Below, piece after piece: positions 34,867 through 46,351 of a stretch of 64,000 nt of DNA; within the stretch, counting starts at the first letter, position 1; each line of letters begins with the position of its first letter. Under the pieces are notes generated by a model. It saw nothing but the letters and a program-made list of their open reading frames with translations, made no database searches and was not told the origin of the DNA. A program made the position numbers and the translations under genes. Origin of the DNA: Climacium dendroides. Lineage: Eukaryota; Streptophyta; Bryopsida; Hypnales; Climaciaceae. The stretch lies in contig OX467091.1 of assembly GCA_950106755.1 (NCBI GenBank), forward strand, positions 22,957,538 to 23,021,537, read 5' to 3'.

Positions 34867-37800
34867 ATGGCTCTCCGATGGCGCACCTTGGTTTTCTCGC
34901 CCAGCCTATCCCTCTTGAATCCCGCTGTTTCGAATTTTCGAAAGCCCCCTCGGCCGTTGCCGCATCATCATCATCGCAAGGAGCTTTCCCAGTTCGCCGC
35001 TTGGAATTCTTGGCGGACATTTCCGAATTCGTGGTGCGCTTCCATTCGGTCATCTGCTTCGGATGCTGATACCGTAGCCTCCTCGGTCTCGCAGTTGAAT
35101 GAGAGCTTGGTTGAAACTGAGGAGGAGGAAGTCTCTCGCGCTGCTATGCGCGAATTTGAGCTTGTGAACGAAGATTTGGAGGCGGAGAATCAACGGAATG
35201 TCGACGATGCGAGGAGTAGGAAGCGGAGAAAACCGATGTGCTACTATTTCACGCAAGGGTTGTGTACGTTGGTACGTTTCGTGGCCTCTGTTACCCTGCT
35301 TCGTATCGTCTGAAGGTTTATGTCTGTTGGTAATATTGTTATTTTTTAAGAAATTTTGGTAGGTGGTGATGCTGAGAGAGCATGGTGCATTACTTTCAGC
35401 AGAGATTTCACGCATCTAGGATTTTAGGGTTCAAGGTTTTAGAGGATAGTTCGTTGAAGCAGTCACCTGCCTCGTATCGTCTGAAGATGTATGTCTGTTG
35501 ATTATCTTGTTACTGTTGATTTGGGGGAAGTTGTGGTAATTAATGGCGATGAGAAAGCAGTGTGCATTTCTTTCAGTAGAGACATCATCTAGGGTTTAGG
35601 GTTTAAGGTTTCAGAGAGCTGTTGGTTGAGCAGTCACGTGCCTCTTTTCGTCTGAACATTTGTCTGGCATGTCTGTTGATTATTTTGTGGAATTCTGGTA
35701 ATTAATGACGATGAATCAGCATCGCGCATTCCTTTTAGGAGAGACGTCCATCTAGGGTTTTAAGGGGTTTAGGATTTAGGGTTTCAGAGAGCAGTTGGTT
35801 GACTGATCTTGCTCACTATAGTAACAACTAACAACCTATGTTTTCCCTGGATTAGTAAAGTACTATGATGCTTTTAGGATTTACTGCGTAGTTGTGAGGT
35901 TTACGATTTGGCAGTGAGTTATCTGGCGTATGTGTTGATTGACTAATGACAATTGGACTTTGAGGACATTGTGGTAATCCATCCATTCAGTTAGGCTGTT
36001 TATTTGTTTGTCTTGTTTGTTACGGTGAGATCTCATGGACCATGCGTCCCCGACATGTTCTTGGTACCGTCGGAAAGCCCTCTGCGAAGAGGAGTGCACG
36101 GACTTGTTCCGTGGCATTTGGACATAAGTTTTTGAAGTTTGAAGGGGTTTTTAATTTAAAAATTTAAAAATTCCTCTACTTTTATTTTGACTGTGGGAAC
36201 GGCACAGGGCACACTAGTTGATGATGAGGGAGCATTGTGGATTAATTTCACTAAAGACACTTAGCTAGGTTTTAGGTCTTTGGGTTTTACGGTTTACGGT
36301 TTCGGGTCTAAGGTTTTAGACAACAGTTGGTTGACTGAACTATAGTAGTGAACTGAAGTGAGTCCTGGATTTGTGAAATAATATGATGCCCTTACGAATT
36401 AGTGACAACTGCAACATGATATCACGAATCAATTTATTGCGTGCCTGTCTGGTTTACGTTTTGGCGGTGTCACTGGCCAGTCCTTTTAGAATTTCTATCG
36501 CCTGCGTTCGAGACAGTCCGACTCTGGCCAGTCCTTTTAGTCCAGTTCATCATTTGCGTTGGTGGCTATGCACCATCTGATGATCCTCAGAATATTAAAG
36601 GATTCATCTAAGGATACGAAGGACATTGTGAGAGCGAAGTTTCTAAGGTGAAAAGATGCGGTGAGTCTCATGAATAATTGCGAGAGTACAGTCTGCTGAC
36701 TCTGCTCTTGAGAGTATCTTTTGTGATGCATTGAAACCTTTGAGAGGTAGTGCACAGTACTTGTGATGAACTGATGGGATGCTCTCCGTCTAACTTGCCG
36801 ATATATTTTTGGATGGAAATGCCTTTGAATGATGTCCCTTTCGAAGAACACTTCTGCTGTCTAACAAACACTCAAATGTTTTAAGGTGTATGTTGCGTAG
36901 ATGGAGGAGAAAGAGCACACCGACAAATTTAACCATGTCTACCCGAATCTCAAAGTTAGACCAGTGGACCTTAAAAGGGTTAAGGAACAACCATTTGAGT
37001 TCTACTTGGTGCTGGACCTGGAAGGCATGGTTGAGATTTTGGAGTTTCCCGTGCTTCTAATTGACGCTAAGACTCTCGAAGTGGTTGATCGGTTTCATCG
37101 GTATGTTTCTCCCTCGTCTTCAATTTGTGAGTGTTCCTGATGGGATGTGCAGAGGTTTGGATCTTGCAGACCTTGGTGACTTATGAAATTGCATACCTGT
37201 AAAGCTGACTTAAAATGGGCTCGATTTTTATGCAGATTTGTAAGGCCGGTCATAATGACGCCAGAAAGGCAGGCCGAGTACATTAAAGGGAAGTACGGGA
37301 AATGGGGTTTAGACAGGTAAGCCCTAGCGCCTTGGTTCATAGAGACCGCGAACAGACGTACTGTTGCGAGAATTCGGTCTGTACACTTCCACTGTAATAG
37401 AAAAGTATGCATCGAGTAATAAATACAGGTAGTGGACCATCAATCCTTCTCAAGTAGGCATATACGCATCGTCAGAGCTTTTTTATGGATACCATGTCTA
37501 TTTCGTATAGGTACCTTGTCTAAGATTTTGGTATTGTTCTCAGAAGGTGCTAATGGGATATGCTTATTTTGCAGGGTTTGGCACGATACAGCTATTCCAT
37601 TTACAGAGGTTTTGAATTCATTTGAGGGCTGGATGGAGAGACGCTCACTTTATGACCCTAAAAACCCATCTAAGTTGACACGAGCAGCTTTTGTTACGTG
37701 GTGAGCACTGGTTCTATCAACACATGACTATTCTTGCAAGCAAATATGCTTTGCAATTTGATGGTGTTAGTTTAGATTCTGAAACTTAAGATCATATATT

Positions 37801-38582
37801 ACAGCTTGAGAATAAGACAGCGTGCTATAGCTTGATCCTTGTCTCCACAATTGTAGACCATACTGATCAAAGTTGCTTGAAAAGGATAATCTTCGTAATT
37901 GTGGTGGGAATCCTGGGCAGGAACTTTTACGTTCCAGCTGTATCTAATACAAAGCGATTTGGATGACAGTGGGAACTGGGATGTCAAGACAAAGATTCCA
38001 GAGCAATGTCGTGATTCAGGCATTGATTTGAGATTATATTTCAGTGAGTGGATCAACTTGAAGGACATCTACTATAACTTCTACAAGAGACGGGTACTCG
38101 CACCTTACTTACTCAAAAGCTTCATTTGTCAGCATCCATTTATGCCATAAGTATCATGTATTAGGTTTATCGTTGTAGATCTTGTTGCTGCCTGAAGAAT
38201 CATCCCAGAGTCACATTGATTTGTTAGAATTTGTAAGCTGCTGACATACAATTGTATACTCCATGTTGGATCTCTCTATCTAGTATAATTCAGTAAGCTC
38301 ACGCTGGCCTTCTGGAATTCCTCTAAGTTTCGTCTGAGTGGTTCTATTTACTGCTAAAAAACCGTTGGCGGGCTCTTGCAGGCTGGGGGCATGCTTGCGA
38401 TGCTGAACGGCCTAAATATACCTCTAACTGGTACACATCATGTTGGCCTGGACGATGCCCACAACATTGCTCGCGTACTGCAGCGAATGCTTGCTCACGG
38501 TGCAATTATCAAAATCACAGCGAAAAGGAAAGCTAGTGATTCAAAATCTGTGAGATGGACATTCGCAAATCGTGTGAAGTAA
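34867..38582 (+). CDS. ERL1: ERI1-like 3'-5' exoribonuclease (ERL1 type), six exons, 378 aa
   Basis: Exons are 34867-35271, 36901-37100, 37236-37316, 37575-37700, 37970-38093 and 38382-38582; all splice phases agree. The protein matches the Arabidopsis ERI-1-LIKE 1 family, DEDDh exonucleases that trim RNA 3' ends; the Arabidopsis member works in chloroplasts on 5S rRNA maturation. Residues 1-70 are rich in Ser, Arg and Pro, poor in acids, and look like an organelle transit peptide. CYYFTQGLC (near 126-134) and a following HTDKFNH resemble the conserved Cys/His segment ahead of the nuclease fold. Catalytic residues are visible: Asp174 and Glu176 in LVLDLEG, Asp275 in CGNWD, and His332 with Asp337 in HHVGLDDAHN, so activity is expected. 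The enzyme ends FANRVK, as the family does. Intron 1 is 1.6 kb and carries tandem repeats. Targeting is inferred from composition only. Confidence 0.93.
35290..36340 (+). repeat. About 170-bp tandem repeats in intron 1 of the ERL1-like gene
   Basis: Three clear units start near 35300, 35470 and 35641. Anchors are CGTATCGTCTGAAG or TTTTCGTCTGAAC, TGTCTGTTG (35321, 35492, 35670; spacing 171 and 178), TGGTAATTAATG, GCGCATT or GTGCATT with TTTCAG, and CATCTAGGGTTTWRGG. A degenerate fourth appears at about 36210-36340 (GAGCATTGTGGATTAATTTCA, TTAGCTAGGTTTTAGG). The first unit begins right at the exon 1 donor. Telomere-like TTTAGGG phrases are part of the unit. Confidence 0.75.
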
Positions 38583-39740
38583 TTACACTTGTATGATGAT
38601 CATTCTTTCATCACTGTCCTTTGTGAGCTGTTGCCTTTTCGAAATCACTCAAAAGAAAATCCACGGTTTCATCTCGGGATATGCATCAGAAGTATAAGCT
38701 CTCAACAAGTCTGAGTTCGATCTTACATGCTGCTATTGCTTATGTACAGTACACTAAGATCTACATTCCTGAGGTTTTCGTGACAGTAAGCCTTGCTGTT
38801 AAGTTGTGCCCAATTGCATTCATTCTACCATGGAAAAGACATCTAAATCTAAGCCGAATTTTTTTAAATGTATTTCCTGAGTTTGGACTGAAGGAGAGGT
38901 GACGGAGGCTTTGCATCGGCAGGAGCTACATCAACAGTGAACCTAAGGTCATTCGAGTAAGATCTTCCTCGAAAAGCGGGCCTTACCTTAGCTAGAGAGA
39001 ACCGAACTGACCGACAGAGGCTCTTTGTATTGTAGTGCACCAACTTCGTTGATGCATTGATGTTATCGCAACAAGACCTCTGTAAGTGAACCCATTCTCT
39101 CTCCGCCTGCGGTTCTGCCCCAGAAAAAATTGCTATAAAATTATTGATGTGTACAACTAAAGCGCAGGCAAGCTTTCAATATTCTAACTGATGCAGCGCA
39201 GGACCGAGTGAGGTGAGGTCCGCTGTGGACTTTTGACAGCTACAGTGGATGGTGATCCAAGAGTTGGGGACAAAAGGAAAAAAGTTCCTTTTGGGGGGCA
39301 GCAAGATTTGAGGGCTTGGAACCAGTCATAAAGCCTCACGAGATTTTTGGACGCGCTCGGTCTGCCACGTGGATTGTAAGACTGGTGGCGTGCTTCTAAT
39401 TTCTGAGAGTGGGCACAGTTTATGAGCCCCATTACGTGCCATAATTGAAGGCACCGCAGCTGCCGGCACTTTCTTTATTGTTTCTTTCCCTTTCTTCGTG
39501 TTTACAGGAGGTGCCTTCTTGACGGCATGGAAGAACTGACTCCCTCGTTAGTCGTTACCACAGCTAGGGCTCTTCCAGCTCACCTAAGAATAGGTCCTCT
39601 GGCTCATAATTAGTTCAAAATGGGGAGAGAGTTTTGAATATAAAAATGCCAAGTCAATGAAGAATGTCTGAATTTATGAAAATTATGGAAGTGAGTGGAG
39701 TTGGCATAGACAGTAGAATGGTAGAACACTACACCCATAG
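38583..39740. other. Intergenic, GC-richer, no gene resolved
   Basis: About 300 bp is the probable 3' untranslated region of the ERL1-like gene. From 38930 to 39600 the composition stays gene-like, and an acceptor-like TTTCTTCGTGTTTACAG precedes 39508, but no exon chain with a recognisable product could be built. It may be a gene remnant, a non-coding transcript or the far end of the 3' region. Confidence 0.35.
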
Positions 39741-39744
39741 TCAA

Positions 39745-39990
39745 CCACTGAACCCTTAAAGGACGGGCCTGTGACCGTGGAAACCATCCCTTTTGGTACT
39801 GTGTGAATAGTTGGGTTAAAAAAAAGCCTAAAGCATTCATTGGATGTCAAACTTCTGTACGAGACCTCCCCTTTCCATGCAAAATTTTGAGGATGAATAG
39901 TTGCACTTCTATCCTACACACAAGGATTTTGTGTCATTCATTAATCAAAGAATGGTCATAGCATTGTTTATGGGTCAAACGATTTCTATA
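39745..39990 (-). repeat. Dispersed repeat R1, minus copy
   Basis: Read on the minus strand it runs from GACCCATAAACAATG through GTGTGTAGGATAGAAGTGC and CTCAAAATTTTGCATGG to CACAGTACCAAAAGGGATGG, TTTCCACGGTCACAGG and CCCGTCCTTTAAGGGTTC. It contains one single copy of the 24-bp unit that is amplified at 44.9-45.6 kb. Confidence 0.75.
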
Positions 39991-40009
39991 GTAATATAAG
40001 GTAATGTAA

Positions 40010-40765
40010 ATTTTCTAGCATGTAAGAAGATAGAAATCATAGGGATTGTAAATTTTTAAGGTGGAGGCACTTATAATTGATCAAATAGGCAATTTTGAAT
40101 GTGCTTTGGGGTAGTTTAAAGCAAAACAAATATTTGTTCATGTGTAGAGATAGAAATGATAGGGATTGCAAAAAATTTGGTAATATTATTACTTGATTTG
40201 AAATTACTATGAATTTTGAGATGCAAAAAGTACCTCGCATTCATAGTCAATGTCTAGATTCTTCTAATTTTGATCATTCAAGAACTACTTCCTTACTCAT
40301 TTCTTTGGGGCATTTGTTGTGAACTTATTAGTCCAAATTTTGAAAGAAAAAATTAAATAAATATAAAAATAAAAATCCAGGCTTTGGTTGAAAATAAGTG
40401 CATCCTACAAGTTGGATAAAGGTCATTATTTGGAAATGGGTGTCTCCACTTTATGCCTTGAACTAAAATTACTATGAATTTTGAAAGTCAAAAGTTCATA
40501 TGGACCAATATCCAATGTATAGACCCTTCTATTTTCAATTATTCAAAAACTATTTTCCTGCTCACTATTCCTTATTTTATTGCTCACTAATTCAAGATAT
40601 TTTTCATGATTTTATTAATCCCAATCTAAAAATGAGAGAAAATGCATACCAAACTTTGATTGGAAACTTATTCCAACCTTGGTTGGAAATAGCTACACCC
40701 TATAAGTTGCGTATGGATCCTTGGTTAGAAATAGTTGCACTTTATAAGTTGGGTATGGATCCTTA
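40010..40765 (+). repeat. Dispersed repeat R2, copy 2, internally duplicated
   Basis: Matches 33290-34110. Its CATAGTCAATGTCTAGATTCTTC block at 40234 recurs as a diverged version at about 40503, and TTGGTTGGAAATAG.T..AC.C.ATAAGTTG occurs twice near 40679-40760, so the copy is partly duplicated in tandem. With the R1 copy before it, it makes an R1(-)/R2(+) pair. Confidence 0.6.
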
Positions 40766-40769
40766 GTTG

Positions 40770-43700
40770 AGAACACGTGATTCTACTATAATTGAAGGAA
40801 GTTATAGAGTCTAGTGGGGTTTGGTCCTTTTAAATAAGTAGCAAATGCCCTTGTTGCAGTAGTGCAAATTTGAGTGTGTCATGCTAAAACTTGAGTTGGT
40901 GAGTTTTATATTATCCAAAAGAAAAATGATGGTAGAGTCTATGGAGAAGAATGTCAAATATGGTAATGAGTTGTGGAGCACATGAAAGAAATTTTGAACA
41001 GCTCCTTCCAAAATCATGAAATGCTTAATTCTAAGTGTTGATTGTTTGATGTCCCTAAATATATGTCTTTTTGACAATAGGATGTTGAACATGACTTATA
41101 TTTTTATTATTTTATTATTAGTTACTTTTTGTAATTCCACACTAATTTGAGTCCCTAATTCTAAATATAATTTTACTTTTTTAAATTTTATCATTATTTA
41201 TAAACAATAAACTTTAGCATTTTTTCCACATGTGAAACTAGAGATGATTGGAAGAGGAGCTCAATTCTCCCTAGCTAGTTCTTGTAACATTATAAGGCAA
41301 GTCAAATTGTTCATTATAATAACTTGCCTTGAAGGATGAATCCAAAAAAGCATCACCGTTTGAGATATTTTTTCATGTAAATGTGACCTTGTAAAGTGGA
41401 GCTTCTTGGTTTTTTTGCAAGGCCAAAAAAAGGATTGTGTTACTTCAAATGCTAATATTCTACAATCTACATGGTGTAAATATTTGAAATTCTTTCCACA
41501 TTGCATCTCAAACCAATGTAGTACAAGATCCTACAAGTACATGTATCCAAAAATGTTTTTTCTCCTAAAATTTGGTACTTGTACTAAAAATGACAATTTT
41601 GGAGCGTTTTTAGTGAAAACATAGTAAAAAACCTTTAGACATTCATGGCAAATGTCTAAAAGTAAAATATTTTGTAGCACTTGATTCCTAATTGAAGCAA
41701 ATAAAGACCTAAGAGCTACACTATTTCTACTACACTATTTACCAAATACATCCCATCTATACAAATTAATGATACTTTTCCAAAAATATTGAACAAGTAT
41801 AGTGCAAGTTTTACCTAACTCCTAAATACCCAAGGCCTTTTTGAGCTTCTTGTAATTTGCTCTAAATTAAATAAAATGTCAACATATAGATTAATTTTAT
41901 TAATTTTTTAAAATTATAATTGAACAAATTCAAACTCAACATGTTGAACATAGGAAAAGAAAACACAACAATATCACTTATTGATTGGAAGATTAAAATG
42001 TGTGATTATGACGGTGTTAAAACTTTGAAAGTGATTTGAAGTCTTTCAATTCTTTTCTCACATGCCCCCCTCCCAAGTTGGGTACCAAATAAACATGAGG
42101 TTAAAGGGCATAACATGCATAGCTCCAATCAATTTATGACTTTTCAAAATCTACTCTACAATTTTTTAAAATGAGTTTCTAAAGTGATTTTATCTCCAAG
42201 TTTTAGTGTATTCAAGTCTCATTTCCAAGTGCCCTAAACATTAGAAGATCAAGAATTGCAATGGACACCCTTGTACAAAATCTTGAATAGAAAAAATCAT
42301 AATCATTCATTTTCAAAATTAGATTTTTGATGCTAAAACTAGACTTCAACAAGATTTTAAAAAAAAAACTAACTACCTAAAAATAGCAATTTGGTAAGGT
42401 TTAATTTGACTTCAAAGTATTGTCAACACCAAAATTTGGTGCCTCAAGCATTTAGGTGTTAATGTAAGCCATCAAATATTTAACCCCTTCATGACCATAC
42501 ATTGAAATTTCAAACAAGTGAACACAAAGATGTCCCAAGCACATACAATCTTGTTTTTCTTCATCTAATCCAAATGTTTGAAGATTCTTGTATCAATTCC
42601 ATTCATTCAAGCAATATAAATTTCCTCCCAAAAAATGAAAAATGTTTTTTAGTTTAAGGGATAATACTACATAGTATATTTGATCTCTAAACATAATTAT
42701 TTCAATCCAAAAAATGATCCTTCAAAAATGACAAATAGATAGGTAAAGTAAAAAGTCTTGAAAAATCACCTTCAATAGAACTTAATATTTTGAATATAAA
42801 TAAAGATTCTTTGTAAAAATTACAAATATTCAGTCTACAATCGATTTTAAAAGGAATTTCCAATTTCTAATTACCAATATTATTGAAAAATATTGGTTAG
42901 CATAGTAGTATAGTTTAGTGATACATATACAATCTATAGATTGCATTTTACACCTATTTGTTTGAAAATCATCAATCAATTATTTTTCTAAATTCTATAA
43001 TATAATACATGTTTACAAGTAAAAAGATAAATTTTGATTATTCTTTTGATTGAAAATATGAAAATAAACTCATCAATGACACTTTTAGATGAGCAAGTCA
43101 AATTATAGTACCAAAAGCACATTGGGAGAGACTCGGTAGTCACTTGGAGAATATTTTGTTGATTGGTGAATAGGATGTTAAACCTAAAAAAATACAAAGG
43201 CTAATTTAAATTTAATTGATGACTCATTCTGAATATTTTTCATCCATTATTTTTAAAAGTTTCATAAAAACATTTGCAAAAAATGGGATAGAAAGTTCCA
43301 TCGTTGAGGTTCAATTGATTTTTTTAATAAATAATGCAATTTTTTTCCATCCACTTGATTGTTTATAGATTTTTGTGTCAGTAGATTTTAACATTTGTAA
43401 TATATATTTTCAAGACCTTACTTTGCAAATATTTTATAATACTAGCACAAAAAGTATCAATATTATTCATGAACCTTCCAAAGGTAATTTTCCAATTCAA
43501 AAATCATACCTAAAAAATGATTTGTATAGAATAAATAAAATAAAAATATTTTAAAAATACTATAATTAATATTTACTATTTTAAACTTCAAATTTAAGAA
43601 GTATTGTAGGAATTGCAAATTAATTTTAGAAGGCATTTGCAATTTTTGGTTAAAATTCTTATTGACATATAGATTCTTGCCTAAAATATACAATCTCCGT

Positions 43701-44325
43701 TTATGAGAGTCTTCGGACAATTTTAAATAGATCTATTTTTAGCACTTTGAAAATTTATAGTTTATTCTTTTTGTTTGAAGGATTCAATAAAATGAAAAGT
43801 TGACTTAAACACAAAGGTATTTTAGTAAGGAATTCAAATTTGCAACAAATGTCTTCATATTAACAATGTATTTCCTTCTGCAACCAAACCATCATTTTGC
43901 CTCATAGACAAACCTTCAAATTATTAAACAACACAATCTATCCAAAAAAGAAACCACCAAGATATAAATTTAAGGTGGGCACCTTGCTAAATGTGCCACT
44001 AACTCTAATGTGACATCTTCACTTTGGGTACATCTCCAAAATCAATCATGTACTTATGTAGAAGAAATAGTTTTAGAATCAAACTTTGTTCTTTCATAAT
44101 TTTTGCATATTGTATTCTAATGTTACATTCTTTGGTGCATTGGAACCTCCTTTCACTTGCCAAGTGAATAAGAAAATAAGTGAAAATTCAATCATCCTAA
44201 TAACAATATAGCTAGACATGGTAATAAAAAATAGTTGTTTGGTGGGTACCCACCTTATAAATAAGCACCTAAAGTACGTATATATTCATAATCGTCCCTT
44301 CTTCTAAAATTAATTGCATCTTCAA
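40770..44325. other. AT-rich intergenic DNA with R3 remnant
   Basis: The only repeat I could define is R3 copy 3 at 42090-42640 (ATAACATGCATA, TATGACTTTTCAAAATCTAC, GCAATGGACACCCTTGTAC). Fragments resembling the second half of R3 in reverse lie near 42780-42960 and 43240-43740. Open frames are short and without domains. Confidence 0.5.
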
Positions 44326-44329
44326 TAAA

Positions 44330-44715
44330 GTCAAGGCACCAATTGTCAACCTCACCCGGTCCCCAATCAGTAGGGGTGTAGTATTTGCAACCAAAGGTTG
44401 GAACAAATTTCCAACTAAAGCTTGGAATGTGTTTTTTTGGTTTTTTACATGGTTGGAGCTAATAAGATTATGACACATGTCTTGAAGCACTGAGCAAGAA
44501 AGTAGGAAGTAGTGAGTAGGAAAGTGGTTCTTGAATGATCAAAATTAGAAGACTTTAAAAATTGGCAATTGGTGAAGATTTGGCCCCCAAAATTCACATC
44601 AACTTCAATTTGGGGAATAAAATTCTAAATTTTTTGTTGTTCCCATGTTTCCCATCTTCTTCCATGGGAAAAATTTCCACCACCTCATCATGCACACAAC
44701 CTACTCCAAAATTGC
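44330..44715 (-). repeat. Dispersed repeat R2, minus copy
   Basis: Reverse complement of the R2 family: CTTGAATGATCAAAATTAGAAG, CCAACTAAAGCTTGGAATG and CAACCAAAGGTTGGAAC are complements of blocks at 33.4-34.1 and 40.2-40.7 kb. Followed by an R1 plus copy, it gives R2(-)/R1(+), the mirror image of the pair at 39.7-40.8 kb. Confidence 0.6.
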
Positions 44716-44744
44716 TTAACCTTCAAACATCAAGACAGACATTT

Positions 44745-45597
44745 GGTGTTTGATGGATGACATAGAATCTTCTAGTATAGGACAAAAGTGCAACTCTTCA
44801 TCTTCGGAATTTTGTGTGAAAAAGGGAGTCCTTTTACAATATTTTGACCTCCAATGAAAGATTTGGGATTGTTTTAGACCAATGATACCTACAATATCAA
44901 AATCGGGATCAAAATGGATGATTTCCATAGTATGAAAATGGATGATTTCCACAATATCAAAATGAATGATTCCCATGGTACCAAAATGGATGATTTCCAT
45001 AGTATGAAAATGGATGATTTCCACAATATCAAAATGAATGATTCCCATGGTACCAAAATGGATGATTTCCATAGTATGAAAATGGATGATTTCCACAATA
45101 TCAAAATGAATGATTCCCATGGTACCAAAATGGATGATTTTTACGGTATCAAAAAGGATGATTTCCACAGTATCAAATTAGATGATTTCCACGATATCAA
45201 ATTCGATGATTTCTACAGTATCAAAATGATTCCCATGATACTAACATGGATGATTTCCACAGTACCCAAATGGATGATTTCCACGATATCAAAATAAATG
45301 ATTTTCATGATATCAAAATGGATGACTTCCACAATATCAAACTGGATGATTTCCATGATATCAAAATGGATCATTTCCATGGTACCCAAATAGATGATTT
45401 TCATGATATCAAAATGGACGATTGCCACACTATCAAATGGATGATTCCCACGGTATCAAAATGGATAATTTTCACACTATCAAAATGGATGATTCCCACG
45501 GTATCAAAATGGATAATTTCCACACTATCAAAATGAATAATTCCCATGGTATCAAAATGGATGATTCCCACGGCCACCAGTCCATCATTTAAGTGTT
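44745..45597 (+). repeat. Dispersed repeat R1 with an internal 24-bp minisatellite expansion
   Basis: The left part (44745-44890) is ordinary R1: GACATAGAATC, GTATAGGACAAAAGTGCAAC, TTTTGTGTGAAAAAGGGAGTC, TTTTGACCTCCAATGAAAG. The right edge (45560-45597) is ordinary R1 end: CCCACGGCCACCAGTCCATC then ATTTAAGTGTTAAAT, matching TTCCACGGTCACAGGCCCGTC then CTTTAAGGGTT of the copy at 39745. Between them the single R1 unit has been replaced by about 28 units. Confidence 0.8.
44891..45577 (+). repeat. 24-bp minisatellite, about 28 units
   Basis: The unit is close to ATGGATGATTTCCACRRTATCAAA. From about 44936 to 45150, three different units form a 72-bp higher-order block repeated three times with almost no change; later units are more mixed, and one stretch near 45440-45560 alternates GGATAATTTYCAC and GGATGATTCCCAC. 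Because 24 is a multiple of three, both strands stay open for long distances (127 residues plus, 150 residues minus), with 8-residue protein repeats such as MDDFHNIK. I treat these as by-products. Confidence 0.92.
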
Positions 45598-45599
45598 AA

Positions 45600-46280
45600 A
45601 TGATCAGCTACCACTGCCTCAACCTTCCAACCCTCGCCAACGCCAATTGCAGATAGTGGGTGACACACACACTAGCTAGATAGGTCCTGTAGTGGGGAGC
45701 GGCCAAAATGGGATTTGGGGCGTCGTGCCTTATTGCCAAATCCACGTCCCCACTGATTCTTCTTTTTCGCTGTTTGGATATATATCATGCAAAGTTGCAA
45801 ACCCAATGAATCGGACTCCTGATCAGTTAGATTCCCTGCATCAGGTAACTGAAGGAGTGGTCCCAACTTTTGTCCCCAAGAATGAATGAATGCGCCTCCG
45901 CTTTGTCCCTAGTACTGCTCTTCCCTTCCGTGGGGTTCCCGCCCTCATTCCTCAAAGCGCCAAAGCGATTATTGTTCCTGGAGAATGAATCACCACAGTC
46001 GCAACAACTCAACGGCGAGGCTCCACCCAAGCAAGCAAGCAAGCGAGGCTGAGTCGAGCGGAAGGCGCTGCGTTCGCACGCATGCACGCACGCACGCGCT
46101 CGCTCCGCTTTTTCGTTCCGTTCGGTTGGGTTTCTGGTTCTTGGGGCCGCGGCCGCTTGAATCATTGAGGCGAGGCTTGGCGCTTGGTCGTGAATTATTT
46201 TAGCCGCGTGGGGTGGGGTGAGGTGGGGTGGGGTGGGGGCTCTCGCTTTGAGTGTGTGAAGTACTGCCGGAGGGCGACTG
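45600..46280. other. GC-rich island without a resolved gene
   Basis: Composition jumps to GC-rich, with CpG-dense runs such as GCATGCACGCACGCACGC near 46081 and a GGGGTGGGGTG-like purine tract at 46207-46240. Open frames overlap on both strands and share no domain. It may be the promoter and first-exon remnant of a gene whose body has been displaced by the repeats that start at 46281, or unmethylated gene-edge sequence. Confidence 0.35.
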
Positions 46281-46351
46281 TGGAGCGCAGGACGCTACTG
46301 TAGTGTAAAACCCGTCTCACGAAGTGGGCCATGGAGGGTGAAAACGCAGGG

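Noticed and set aside
35590..35800. TTTAGGG phrases as interstitial telomere repeats
   Set aside because: Only isolated copies occur, and they are part of the 170-bp intron unit rather than a telomeric tandem.
44716..45536. Repeat proteins from the 24-bp array
   Set aside because: Both strands are open because the unit is 24 bp. Flanking evidence shows that the array arose inside a non-coding dispersed repeat.
15545..45680. GACACACACACTAGCTA shared by a PAN3 intron (15548) and 45662
   Set aside because: The match is only about 17 bp and mostly a CA run; flanks do not align, so I treat it as chance.
45827..46203. Overlapping open frames in the GC-rich island as a gene
   Set aside because: Frames on both strands are equally open, as expected from GC-rich DNA, and none shows a domain or matching splice sites.
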